The position numbers and the translations under genes are program-made. The notes below the pieces were generated by a model. That model made no database searches. It saw only the letters and a list, made by a program, of their open reading frames with translations, and was not told where the DNA came from. A DNA stretch of 16,888 bases from JANRKG01 sp033763635. Lineage in GTDB: Bacteria > Cyanobacteriota > Cyanobacteriia > GCF-001939115. The DNA lies in contig JANRKG010000401.1 of the NCBI GenBank assembly GCA_033763635.1, forward strand, positions 1 to 16,888, in the 5' to 3' direction. Positions 1 to 6,378 of this stretch are shown here, one piece after another (position 1 is the first letter of the stretch; every line of letters starts with the position of its first letter).

Positions 1-36
1 AGTCACAGGAAACCCAGTCAAATGATTTCAAATAAA

Positions 37-118
37 TGCGGATGAAAGGACTTGAACCTTCACTCCGTGAGGAACCAGAACCTAAATCTGGCGCGTCTAC
101 CAATTCCGCCACATCCGC
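37..118 (-). tRNA. trnL-UAG: tRNA-Leu (anticodon UAG)
   Basis: On the minus strand the acceptor stem GCGGATG pairs with CATCCGC, with A as discriminator at position 37. The anticodon stem CCAGA/TCTGG encloses the loop TTTAGGT, giving anticodon UAG, which reads CUN leucine codons. A long variable arm (around TTCCTCACGGAGTG) marks a class II tRNA, as expected for Leu. The T-arm contains GGTTCAAGTCC. The 3' CCA is not encoded, since the following bases read TTTATT. No intron is visible. Confidence 0.96.
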
Positions 119-131
119 ACGTAACCTAAAC

Positions 132-162
132 ATCATAGCAAAGCTTAGGATGAGTCAGACAA
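132..162 (-). promoter_or_regulatory. Probable promoter of tRNA-Leu
   Basis: Read on the minus strand, a -35-like TTGTCT (157-162) is followed after 19 nt by TATGAT (132-137). TATGAT is preceded by TGC, so it also fits an extended -10 (TGnTATGAT), which would compensate for the long spacer. Transcription would start near 125, just ahead of the tRNA 5' end at 118. The call rests on sequence match only. Confidence 0.5.
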
Positions 163-360
163 TTTTCAAAAAGAGCGAAGACTGACTTTACCGAAAAAAT
201 ACGGATGCGATATTTTTCATTTAATTTCTTGGAATTTGAAGCTTGTACTAAATTTCCCATCTGTCTTCAGATATGCTTCTGTAAGAATCGACGGATCAGT
301 AATATCAACTCGTCCGTCTATCAGGGATGTCTTTCCACAGTCAAAAAGCTTTCAGGATTT

Positions 361-1293
361 ATGGGAACTCTTCTTCGTTACCCTTATATTGCAGCACTGC
401 GCCCCCGACAGTGGACAAAAAACCTGGTTGTCTTCGCTGCTCCATTGTTTGCCTTTGACATTCGTTTAGAGACTTTTTTAGGAGCTTGCCTCGCTCTTGT
501 TTTGTTCTGCTCAGTCTCCAGTTGTTTCTATCTCATTAATGATGTCCTGGACGTGGAGGCTGATCGCAAACATCCAGTCAAGTCTAAACGACCGATCGCA
601 TCTGGGCTAGTTCCAGTCAAGGTTGCCATTGCAATGGCGATTACATTGCTTGTTGGGGCTGTCACTCTGGGAACCTTGAGAACTCCGCTTTTGGGACTCG
701 TGTTGATTGGATATGCCCTGCTTCAGGTTGCGTATAACTTGCGATTGAAGCGAACGGTCATCCTGGATATCGTGGCGATCGCGATGGGGTTTGTTCTTCG
801 TGCCTTAGCTGGAGCCGTTGCCACCGGAATTGTGCTGTCCCCCTGGTTTTTACTTTGTACCGCAATGCTGGCGCTATTCCTGGGCGTTGAAAAGCGAAAG
901 GCTGAGTTGCGGATCTCAGAGACTAAGGGTGGTAAAACGCGGGCTGTCCTTCAGCGCTACTCTCCTGCATTACTGAATCGAATGGAGAATAGCGTAACCA
1001 GTGGGGCAATCATTACCTATTCCATTTGGAGTGCAGGGCCAAAGGTTGGAGGGGCAACGACTCCCTGGATGATGATGACGATTCCTTTTGTTCTATACGG
1101 CATTTTCCGTTACCAACTTCTGAGCGACCCCCATGAAATCGCTCGAAAAAGTGGTGGGACAGAAGAGGGAGGTCAAACGGAAAGGCCAGAGGAAGTGTTG
1201 CTTCGGGATCTACCCATTCTCCTAACCGTCGTTTGTTGGACGTTGACTGCATTCGTGATTTTGCTATTAAAGCAAAAGGGATTGATTGAGTAA
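361..1293 (+). CDS. UbiA-family polyprenyl-phosphate phosphoribosyltransferase-like protein (decaprenyl-phosphate phosphoribosyltransferase type)
   Basis: This is an integral membrane prenyltransferase of the UbiA superfamily (310 aa from this start). The first aspartate motif, NDxxDxxxD, is visible at residues 60-68 (NDVLDVEAD), and a second conserved block at about 125-140 (YNLRLKRTVILDI). The opening RPRQWTKNLVVFAAPLFAF is typical of the subgroup annotated as decaprenyl-phosphate phosphoribosyltransferase, which transfers 5-phosphoribose from PRPP to a polyprenyl phosphate in other bacteria. Several hydrophobic helices fit the family's multi-pass fold. The open frame extends upstream to 205, but that extension is cysteine-rich, unlike the family and lacks a Shine-Dalgarno. 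The ATG at 361 places the conserved RPRQW block about 14 residues in, with a weak AGGA upstream. It is the first gene of a three-gene operon; its TAA is followed directly by the next ATG. The substrate is inferred from family, not shown. Confidence 0.85.
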   Translation: MGTLLRYPYIAALRPRQWTKNLVVFAAPLFAFDIRLETFLGACLALVLFCSVSSCFYLINDVLDVEADRKHPVKSKRPIASGLVPVKVAIAMAITLLVGAVTLGTLRTPLLGLVLIGYALLQVAYNLRLKRTVILDIVAIAMGFVLRALAGAVATGIVLSPWFLLCTAMLALFLGVEKRKAELRISETKGGKTRAVLQRYSPALLNRMENSVTSGAIITYSIWSAGPKVGGATTPWMMMTIPFVLYGIFRYQLLSDPHEIARKSGGTEEGGQTERPEEVLLRDLPILLTVVCWTLTAFVILLLKQKGLIE

Positions 1294-1833
1294 ATGGGAT
1301 GTTCTATGCCTTCCTTTCCTCGTGAAGTCCATACCCTTGCGGATGTTCCCCTGGAAGCTCTGCAAAAATCTGGAATTCGGGGAGTCATTCTCGATCTGGA
1401 CAATACGATCGTCTCGGAGGACGATCGCTATCTGTCTCCTGGAGCAGAAGATTGGATTCAACAGGCGAAGTTGGCAGGCTTAAAGTTTTTCATTCTCTCA
1501 AATGGCAAACGCCGCTACCGTGTGGTGTACTGGTCCGAACGATTAAACATTCCGGCCATTAGCCCCGCCAAAAAACCCTTTCCCTTTTCTTTCTGGAAAG
1601 CAATGGCAAGCATGCAACTTTCCCATCGTCAGGTAGTGGTGATTGGGGATAGCCGCCATACCGATATGTTGGGTGCGTTTCTGGTGCGGTGTTTAAGCAT
1701 CCAGGTCGCCACCTTACCCCATCCCTTCCGTTGGTGGGAAAAGTTGTTTGGAAAGCGCGTTCAGACACCCTATCCGGCAGGTTATGAATTATGGGACTAT
1801 AACCCTCAAGATCAACAACAAGAGCGGGAATGA
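1294..1833 (+). CDS. YqeG-family HAD-IIIA phosphatase
   Basis: This is a 179-aa soluble haloacid dehalogenase-type phosphatase. Motif I is DLDNT at residues 34-38 (Asp34 nucleophile, Asp36 acid/base), motif II is the Ser of FILSNG, the conserved Lys lies in the AKKPF segment, and motif III is VVVIGDSRHTDMLGA. The motif III variant GDS-xHTD is close to the usual GDQxxTD of YqeG proteins. The start follows the upstream stop without a gap (TAA-ATG); an in-frame ATG at 1306 (MPSFPREV) is an equally plausible start. The 3' end overlaps the next gene by 4 nt (ATGA), so translation is probably coupled. Related plant and yeast proteins (PGPP1, Gep4) are phosphatidylglycerophosphate phosphatases, so a role in phosphatidylglycerol synthesis is one option. 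The operon instead suggests dephosphorylating the product of the UbiA neighbour. The actual substrate is unknown. Confidence 0.88.
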   Translation: MGCSMPSFPREVHTLADVPLEALQKSGIRGVILDLDNTIVSEDDRYLSPGAEDWIQQAKLAGLKFFILSNGKRRYRVVYWSERLNIPAISPAKKPFPFSFWKAMASMQLSHRQVVVIGDSRHTDMLGAFLVRCLSIQVATLPHPFRWWEKLFGKRVQTPYPAGYELWDYNPQDQQQERE

Positions 1834-2171
1834 CGAATCAAATTCTTCTAGCCGGATTAATTCTGGTGACTGTAATTCTGAACACGATCGCCCAGGGTCT
1901 TCTTAAACTGGGTTCTGGACAGAACCCCCTGAATCTCTACTTGATGGGAGGTCTGTTTGCCTATGGGGTGAGTACGGTTTTTTATATTATGGTTCTGGGA
2001 AAATATAACCTCTCAGTCGCCTATCCCGTCATTATTGGGCTAACCATGATTTCAACGGCGATCGTAGGAGCCTGGTTATTTAAGGAAAAAGTTGATCCGG
2101 TGCAATGGATCGGGATTGGCTTGATGTTGAGTGGCATTGCAGCAGTTGCCTTGAAGAGTTCTCCCAAATAG
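1830..2171 (+). CDS. Small four-helix membrane protein, SMR/EamA superfamily (ArnE-like)
   Basis: At 113 aa, with four evident hydrophobic helices (about residues 5-25, 36-56, 61-83 and 89-108), it has the size and fold pattern of small multidrug resistance proteins. The segment SVAYPVIIGLTMISTAIVG followed by FKE(K)V and a C-terminal GIGLMLSGI is the family signature. Counting back eight residues from the conserved Lys (Lys26, LLK), the position of the EmrE coupling glutamate (Glu14) holds Asn18, and no acidic residue occurs in helix 1. It therefore resembles the ArnE/ArnF type, which moves undecaprenyl-phosphate-linked sugars, more than a drug/proton antiporter. It overlaps the YqeG stop by 4 nt and is the last gene of the operon, ending 2 bp from the convergent rhodanese gene. 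A flippase role is inferred from family and context. Confidence 0.82.
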   Translation: MTNQILLAGLILVTVILNTIAQGLLKLGSGQNPLNLYLMGGLFAYGVSTVFYIMVLGKYNLSVAYPVIIGLTMISTAIVGAWLFKEKVDPVQWIGIGLMLSGIAAVALKSSPK

Positions 2172-2173
2172 GA

Positions 2174-3013
2174 TCATTCTGTCAAATAGGAACACCAATC
2201 ACTCCAACTCCCTGCATACAGTCGAGCATTGGTGATTCCGGTTAATTCCATTGAGAGTAAGTTCACACAAGCAGTCACGCCAGACCCGCAATACAATAAC
2301 ACTTCCTGAGCCTCTTTGAGGAAAGCCCATCGTTCTGTCTGTTCTGCATTCGATCGCACATATCCCTTCGCGTCTGAGACTTCCTGCCAGGGGTAATTCA
2401 CAGATCCCGGAATATGGCCCGCGATCGGGTCAATGGGTTCGCGTTCGCCCCGGTAGCGTTCTCCTTCCCGCGAATCCACCAACACGACTCCGGGTAAGTC
2501 TTTCCGTGCCTTGACCTGCTCAATATCAACGACCATTTCAGGTCGCAGTTTGGGAACAAAGTACCCAGGCTGAGGGAATGGGATTTCAGCGGTTACAGAA
2601 TACCCCGCTTCCTGCCATCCGGTAAAACCTCCATCTAAAACAGAGACGCGATCGTGCCCCAGGTAGCGCAACAGCCACCAGAGACGGGCAGCAAAGGCAA
2701 AGCGCGAGTCATCATAAACAACCACATGAGTTGCGCTTTCGTCTGTTCTCGACCGGACCCCGAGCGCAGTCAGTTTCTCAGCTAGAACTTGGGGATCGGG
2801 CAAAGGATGGCGACCTCCATGCAGTTCTACAGGGCCGGACAAATCTCGATTCAGATCCAGATAGAAAGCACCAGGGAGATGGCTGAGTTGGTATTGCTCC
2901 CGTCCCAAATCAGGCTGCATTAAGGAGAAACGACAGTCCACAAGGACGATATTGGAATTAAAGAGATGTTCGTGGAGCCAGGATGAAGAAACGATCGGAG
3001 AAACGGGAATCAT
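2174..3013 (-). CDS. Sulfurtransferase, two-domain rhodanese (3-mercaptopyruvate/thiosulfate sulfurtransferase type)
   Basis: This 279-aa protein has two tandem rhodanese domains. The N-terminal, catalytically inactive one runs to about residue 140 (VLVDCRFSL, GHxPGA-like SHLPGAFYLDL, LDGGFTGW). The C-terminal active one carries the loop CGSGVTAC with Cys242 as the sulfur-accepting residue. A CGSGVT loop is more typical of 3-mercaptopyruvate sulfurtransferases, while thiosulfate enzymes usually have CRKGVT. It is probably cytoplasmic. The frame is open up to an ATG at 3061, but the 16 extra residues are not family-like; the ATG at 3011-3013 (MIPVSPIVSSSWL) fits homologues. Neither start has a good Shine-Dalgarno. 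The gene lies 57 nt after the SGNH hydrolase gene on the same strand and may be the last gene of that transcript. Confidence 0.9.
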   Translation of the reverse strand: MIPVSPIVSSSWLHEHLFNSNIVLVDCRFSLMQPDLGREQYQLSHLPGAFYLDLNRDLSGPVELHGGRHPLPDPQVLAEKLTALGVRSRTDESATHVVVYDDSRFAFAARLWWLLRYLGHDRVSVLDGGFTGWQEAGYSVTAEIPFPQPGYFVPKLRPEMVVDIEQVKARKDLPGVVLVDSREGERYRGEREPIDPIAGHIPGSVNYPWQEVSDAKGYVRSNAEQTERWAFLKEAQEVLLYCGSGVTACVNLLSMELTGITNARLYAGSWSDWCSYLTE

Positions 3014-3070
3014 GGTTTGGGAGGGGGACACACGGGAAACAGCGTTCCTATCATACGCCACGACTTTTCA

Positions 3071-4432
3071 TTAGGGTTGCTGGCTGACCAATCTTCGGGC
3101 CTGACGCTGGTTTCGCAACATTGCCAGTTGGGTTTCTGCCTGATTCAGGGCTGCTTGCCAGACTGCATAGCCTTCAGCATTCAGGTGCAGACCGTCTGTT
3201 GTCAAGGCCGGATTGAGCCGATCGCGATCGTCTACAAACTGGGAGTAGAGGTCGAGATAGGTGATTCCTTCCCGTTGGGCGATCGTCTCCAGTTGGTGAT
3301 TAATCCACCGAATTTGCGTGTTAGAGATAGTAGGCAAATCGGTTGGAAGAATGGACTGGAGAACAATTTGAGCGTTGGGGTGGGCTTGCCGCAACCGACG
3401 AACGATTTGATGTAAGTTGCGAACGATCGTCTCTGCCCCAGTGCCCCGTCGCAAGTCATTAATCCCTGCCATCAAGTAAACCGTGTCTGGTCTGGCCTGG
3501 GAAAGAACTGGCAAGCGCTTCAAGATTCCCCCAGAGGTGTCTCCCGAAATTCCCTGGTTCAACCAAAATTGTCCTGTCGGCAAGCGTCCGCCAGGAAACC
3601 AGAGGCTGAGGGAATCCCCAACCAGCAACCCTAGCCGATTACTCCCTTTGCCCCGTGCTGCCGATCGCGCTTCCTGGGCCAGTAACCGTTGCCATTGTTC
3701 GTAGGTAGGCTGAACGGTTGCCCGACCCCAGACGGTTCGGTAGCTATCTGGGGCGATTCGAGTATGGAGTCTACCAAATCTCAGGGCTGCGAGGCGTTGA
3801 TAAAAAAGCTGGCTACCCGATGCAGGCCCCACGACTCGACGGGATGGAGTTGGGAGGGAAGGTTGTTGCAATGCGGGGAATTTTGATTCTTCAGGAGGCG
3901 TGACCCTGGAGAGGGAAGGCAGCATCCGACTGAAACTTGCAGGTGTTCGAATTCGGGTTGATCTGGATGGAGCAATGGCGATCGAAGTCCCTGGCATTTT
4001 GCGGACCGCGATCGGGGCACTGGGCTTGTTGACGGACCCGATCGGTCTTATAGGGGGCACAGTCGTCTGGGGTAGGATGCTCTGGGAGAAGCCGATTCCG
4101 GGAAATAGGCGAGCCATGAGCGGGTCTCTCTCCCGCACTTGAGAGAGGGTGGAAGTGCTTTCTAAACCAACTTCTGGTGTGGGTTGATCTAATGTTTCAT
4201 CTGCAAGAAGCTCAACAGACGGGCGATTCTCTTCTGAATGGCTGAATTCGGGTCTTGCTGGCTCGATCGCTTCTAAAGAGGGCAAATCCACCAATTTTTG
4301 AGCAATTTGAGTGCCGGGATTTTCTGCTGTTTCCGGGACAGGATTGGGATCAGGTAAGGCTTGGGGGTGGGAGGTATCCGTCGCAGGGACGGCGACCAGC
4401 AAACTGGCTGCCAGGAGAGACAATCCACTCAT
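3071..4432 (-). CDS. SGNH/GDSL-type esterase with long N-terminal proline-rich region, exported or anchored
   Basis: The 453-aa protein has a hydrophobic N-terminus (residues 3-17) without a strong positive n-region, then about 180 residues of Pro/Ser/Thr/Glu-rich low-complexity linker. A cyanobacterial pre-domain follows (about 208-262, LFYQRLAALRFGRLHTRIAP). The SGNH hydrolase domain runs from about 266 to 440. All four SGNH blocks are present: GDS with Ser274, the NQGISGDT segment (Gly around 294-297), GIND with Asn325, and the DGLHL segment with Asp413 and His416 completing the triad. The family includes lipases, thioesterases and carbohydrate O-acetylesterases; the substrate cannot be told from sequence. 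The linker suggests reaching into the periplasm or wall. The gene sits between a DUF4870 gene (78 nt upstream) and the rhodanese gene (57 nt downstream). An in-frame stop lies just upstream of this ATG, so no longer start is available. Confidence 0.88.
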   Translation of the reverse strand: MSGLSLLAASLLVAVPATDTSHPQALPDPNPVPETAENPGTQIAQKLVDLPSLEAIEPARPEFSHSEENRPSVELLADETLDQPTPEVGLESTSTLSQVRERDPLMARLFPGIGFSQSILPQTTVPPIRPIGSVNKPSAPIAVRKMPGTSIAIAPSRSTRIRTPASFSRMLPSLSRVTPPEESKFPALQQPSLPTPSRRVVGPASGSQLFYQRLAALRFGRLHTRIAPDSYRTVWGRATVQPTYEQWQRLLAQEARSAARGKGSNRLGLLVGDSLSLWFPGGRLPTGQFWLNQGISGDTSGGILKRLPVLSQARPDTVYLMAGINDLRRGTGAETIVRNLHQIVRRLRQAHPNAQIVLQSILPTDLPTISNTQIRWINHQLETIAQREGITYLDLYSQFVDDRDRLNPALTTDGLHLNAEGYAVWQAALNQAETQLAMLRNQRQARRLVSQQP

Positions 4433-4510
4433 GGGTTCATTCCATCACGCATGCCTCTCTCTGCGAGAACTCCCACCCCCAATCAGGAAAATATGGGAAA
4501 ACCCTGATTT

Positions 4511-4888
4511 TTACAGGATGCGGAAGATCAGGGGATAGCGCACAGGTTGATCTGGCTTGGTCAGACATTGAGCCAATGCCCAGAAGGTCAACCCCCAATG
4601 CAACAGGAAGCCCAGGGCAAGTAGGGGAGAGAGCAAAACTCCAAAGAGGCCAAAGCTGATGAAGGCCAGAAAGCCAACAAAACCACCCAACAGCGCCCCC
4701 CAAAACCAGACGTTCAGGTGAAAATTCAGTGCTTCCTTTGCATTGTCTTTTACCACTGAATCATCCGAGACAAACAGAATCACCAGGGGAATTGCCGCAG
4801 AGACAATCGCAACACTGGCCAAGATGGACCCATGACTGAGAATTGACAAAAGTCTGCGTTTATCTGGATCAAAGGTTTGGGTTTGCAT
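4511..4888 (-). CDS. DUF4870-family small membrane protein
   Basis: This 125-aa protein begins with a short polar segment (TQTFDPDKRRLLSILSHGSIL). Three or four hydrophobic helices follow, the first ending near FVSDDSVVKDNAKEALNF and the later ones rich in Gly, Leu and Phe. The block K-x-N-A-K-E-A-L-N-F-H is the hallmark of DUF4870 (Tic20-like superfamily) proteins, whose function is not established. The start at 4888 is chosen because a near-perfect Shine-Dalgarno (AGGAGG, 4895-4900) lies 6 nt upstream; an upstream ATG at 4909 would place the Shine-Dalgarno inside the gene. It follows the FKBP gene by 50 nt and precedes the SGNH gene by 78 nt, so co-transcription is likely. I cannot assign a function. 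Confidence 0.87.
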   Translation of the reverse strand: MQTQTFDPDKRRLLSILSHGSILASVAIVSAAIPLVILFVSDDSVVKDNAKEALNFHLNVWFWGALLGGFVGFLAFISFGLFGVLLSPLLALGFLLHWGLTFWALAQCLTKPDQPVRYPLIFRIL

Positions 4889-4894
4889 CGCAAT

Positions 4895-4900
4895 CCTCCT
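4895..4900 (-). promoter_or_regulatory. Shine-Dalgarno of the DUF4870 gene
   Basis: AGGAGG on the minus strand, 6 nt before the ATG at 4886-4888. It decides the start against the upstream in-frame ATG at 4909. Confidence 0.85.
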
Positions 4901-4938
4901 GAGAAACAAACGGGAACTGGGTCATTTGAAAACCAAGC

Positions 4939-5490
4939 TTATTTAACGTCGAGCAATTCCACATCAAAAATCAAGGTGGCGTTCGGAGGAATCACATTCG
5001 CTGCTCCACGAGAACCATAGGCGAGATCCGGCGGAATAATCAGTTTGCGTTGGCCCCCGACCTTCATGGTCATTACGCCCTCATCCCAGCCTTTGATCAC
5101 ACGACCCAACCCAATTTGGAATTGGAAGGGTTCATCTCGATCGCGTGAACTGTCAAACTTGCGACCATTTTCCAACGTTCCCGTGTAATGAACCACCACA
5201 GGTTGGCCTGGCTTGGGGCTGGGACCTGTTCCTTCAACCAAATCAACATATTTCAGCCCCGACGGGGTTTCAATCGTATTTTCCATCTTTTTACTTTCGG
5301 AAATAGGTTTTGTCACTTCAGCAATTAGTGTATCTGGTGGCAAGGAGGCGGAAACAACTTCCACGGAGGGCTGAGGGGTGGATTTTACTTCTGCCGCGAT
5401 CGCGTCCTGGCGGCCCGTTGTTATCTGGGCTACAACCAGCAACAAACAACAGGCTAGAAAGACTCCCACACTAATCAGAATTGCTCGCAC
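4939..5490 (-). CDS. FKBP-type peptidyl-prolyl cis-trans isomerase, N-terminally anchored or exported
   Basis: The 183-aa protein catalyses cis-trans isomerisation of Xaa-Pro bonds. A hydrophobic N-terminal helix (residues 3-22, with two Cys) acts as a signal or anchor. A Pro/Ser/Glu-rich linker reaches to about residue 75, and the FKBP domain follows from about 77 to 183. Pocket residues are visible: Tyr102 (HYTG), Asp113 (FDSS), Val131-Ile132, Trp135, Tyr158 (LAYG) and Phe175. The location is thus likely periplasm or thylakoid lumen. The open frame begins at a TTG at 5532, but GTG at 5488-5490 is preceded at 5 nt by AAGGAGG and gives MRAILISVGVFL, the usual beginning of cyanobacterial members. 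It is the first gene of the minus-strand group and divergent from the L,D-transpeptidase gene. Confidence 0.94.
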   Translation of the reverse strand: MRAILISVGVFLACCLLLVVAQITTGRQDAIAAEVKSTPQPSVEVVSASLPPDTLIAEVTKPISESKKMENTIETPSGLKYVDLVEGTGPSPKPGQPVVVHYTGTLENGRKFDSSRDRDEPFQFQIGLGRVIKGWDEGVMTMKVGGQRKLIIPPDLAYGSRGAANVIPPNATLIFDVELLDVK

Positions 5491-5495
5491 AATAC

Positions 5496-5502
5496 CCTCC
5501 TT
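5496..5502 (-). promoter_or_regulatory. Shine-Dalgarno selecting the GTG start of the FKBP gene
   Basis: AAGGAGG on the minus strand, 5 nt ahead of the GTG at 5488-5490. It is much stronger than anything ahead of the longer TTG start at 5532. Confidence 0.85.
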
Positions 5503-5657
5503 AACAATAACGTCCCGAATAAAACGTCCCAAACCACTTCTACAGAGAATACACTACAACCTTTCCCCAGGTAACGCCTGTTGACTGCGGATTCTACGCT
5601 AGTCAACCCAATCTCAGAACGGGAATACTAGGGATTTATTTATCCTAGCGCATCGCT

Positions 5658-6209
5658 ATGCGGCACCCTTTCAAACTCTCTCACTTGCTTTTCCAGGTTT
5701 CGCTTCTCATGGTAACGGGAGTTTTAGGCATTACCATCGGGATGCAGGCTGTTTTTTCGGCACCGATCGCCCCTGATGCTCGTAAAACTCTAACCGTAGC
5801 AACCCGTTCTGCACCCGCTTCCCTCTGGTTACAGGTTTCCCTACGAAATCGGCAAGCGACGTTATTTTCAGACAATCAGGCAATTCGTAAGTATCGGATT
5901 GGCGTTGGACGACCTGGATGGGAAACACCAGTCGGAACGTTCCAAATTTCTCAAATGCAGTACAACCCCACCTGGATCAGTCCTTTTACCAATGAGGTGA
6001 TTTCGGGGGGAAGTCCGCGCAATCCCATGCGGCACTACTGGATTGGCTTTTGGCAAAATGGCAATACCTGGGTTGGCTTTCATGGCACGCTCGACCCCAG
6101 TACGGTCGGTCGGGCTGCTTCTCATGGGTGTTTGCACATGACCGATCGGGATCTTCAAGATCTGTTCTCGCGAGTCCATCTGGGAATGCAGGTCAGAGTA
6201 ATTCCGTGA
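5658..6209 (+). CDS. L,D-transpeptidase (YkuD domain), exported
   Basis: This 183-aa enzyme would form 3-3 peptidoglycan cross-links or attach proteins to the wall in the periplasm. The N-terminus has a positive region then a hydrophobic helix (about residues 10-34) with a plausible signal peptidase site near FSAPIA. The YkuD domain starts near residue 55 (LWLQVSLRNRQATLF). The catalytic signature is complete: His142 in FHGT, then SHGC with Ser155, His156, Gly157 and Cys158 as nucleophile, followed by LHM. The length is near the minimum for the family and no LysM or other binding domain is present. The start is the first ATG of the frame; no strong Shine-Dalgarno precedes it. It is divergent from the FKBP gene across a 167-bp gap and convergent with the CADD gene. 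Confidence 0.93.
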   Translation: MRHPFKLSHLLFQVSLLMVTGVLGITIGMQAVFSAPIAPDARKTLTVATRSAPASLWLQVSLRNRQATLFSDNQAIRKYRIGVGRPGWETPVGTFQISQMQYNPTWISPFTNEVISGGSPRNPMRHYWIGFWQNGNTWVGFHGTLDPSTVGRAASHGCLHMTDRDLQDLFSRVHLGMQVRVIP

Positions 6210-6221
6210 ACGAAATCGAGC

Positions 6222-6246
6222 GGAGACGTTCCCACAGAACGTCTCC
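6222..6246 (+). terminator. Hairpin downstream of the L,D-transpeptidase gene
   Basis: A perfect 9-bp inverted repeat GGAGACGTT / AACGTCTCC encloses a 7-nt loop, starting 12 nt after the transpeptidase stop. No T-run follows, so it may be a weak or factor-assisted terminator or an mRNA 3'-end stabiliser. Confidence 0.5.
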
Positions 6247-6263
6247 CTTAGCATTTAGAGTTA

Positions 6264-6378
6264 AGGAGATTTCTTAGCAAGAATATCCCATTCACAAAAT
6301 CGTAGGGCAGGCATCTTGCCTGCCATGCAAGCGAGACGCTTACCCTACGGGGGGTATTCTCTTTTCTGGAAATCTCCT
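6264..6378. repeat. 115-bp nested inverted repeat between convergent genes
   Basis: The ends pair over 9 bp (AGGAGATTT 6264-6272 with AAATCTCCT 6370-6378). After an internal loop, a second 10-bp arm with one G-T pair joins AGAATATCCC (6280-6289) to GGGGTATTCT (6351-6360). Inside, CGTAGGG (6301-6307) pairs with CCCTACG (6343-6349). The core holds two small hairpins, GGCAGGCA-TCT-TGCCTGCC (6306-6324) and AAGCG-AGA-CGCTT (6329-6341). The right end overlaps the stop codon of the CADD gene by 2 nt. It has no coding capacity, so it could be a MITE-like or dispersed repeat element or a bidirectional terminator. The structure is directly visible; the identity is inferred. Confidence 0.7.

Noticed and set aside
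1..36. Terminator downstream of tRNA-Leu
   Set aside because: No stem-loop with a T-run is visible before the window edge.
205..360. N-terminal extension of the UbiA-family protein
   Set aside because: The sequence is cysteine-rich and unlike the family, and the ATG at 361 gives the expected N-terminus.
5580..5607. Inverted repeat GTTGACT / AGTCAAC between the FKBP and transpeptidase genes
   Set aside because: The arms are only 7 bp with a 14-nt spacer, so chance is possible. No matching -10 box is correctly spaced from the TTGACT on either strand.
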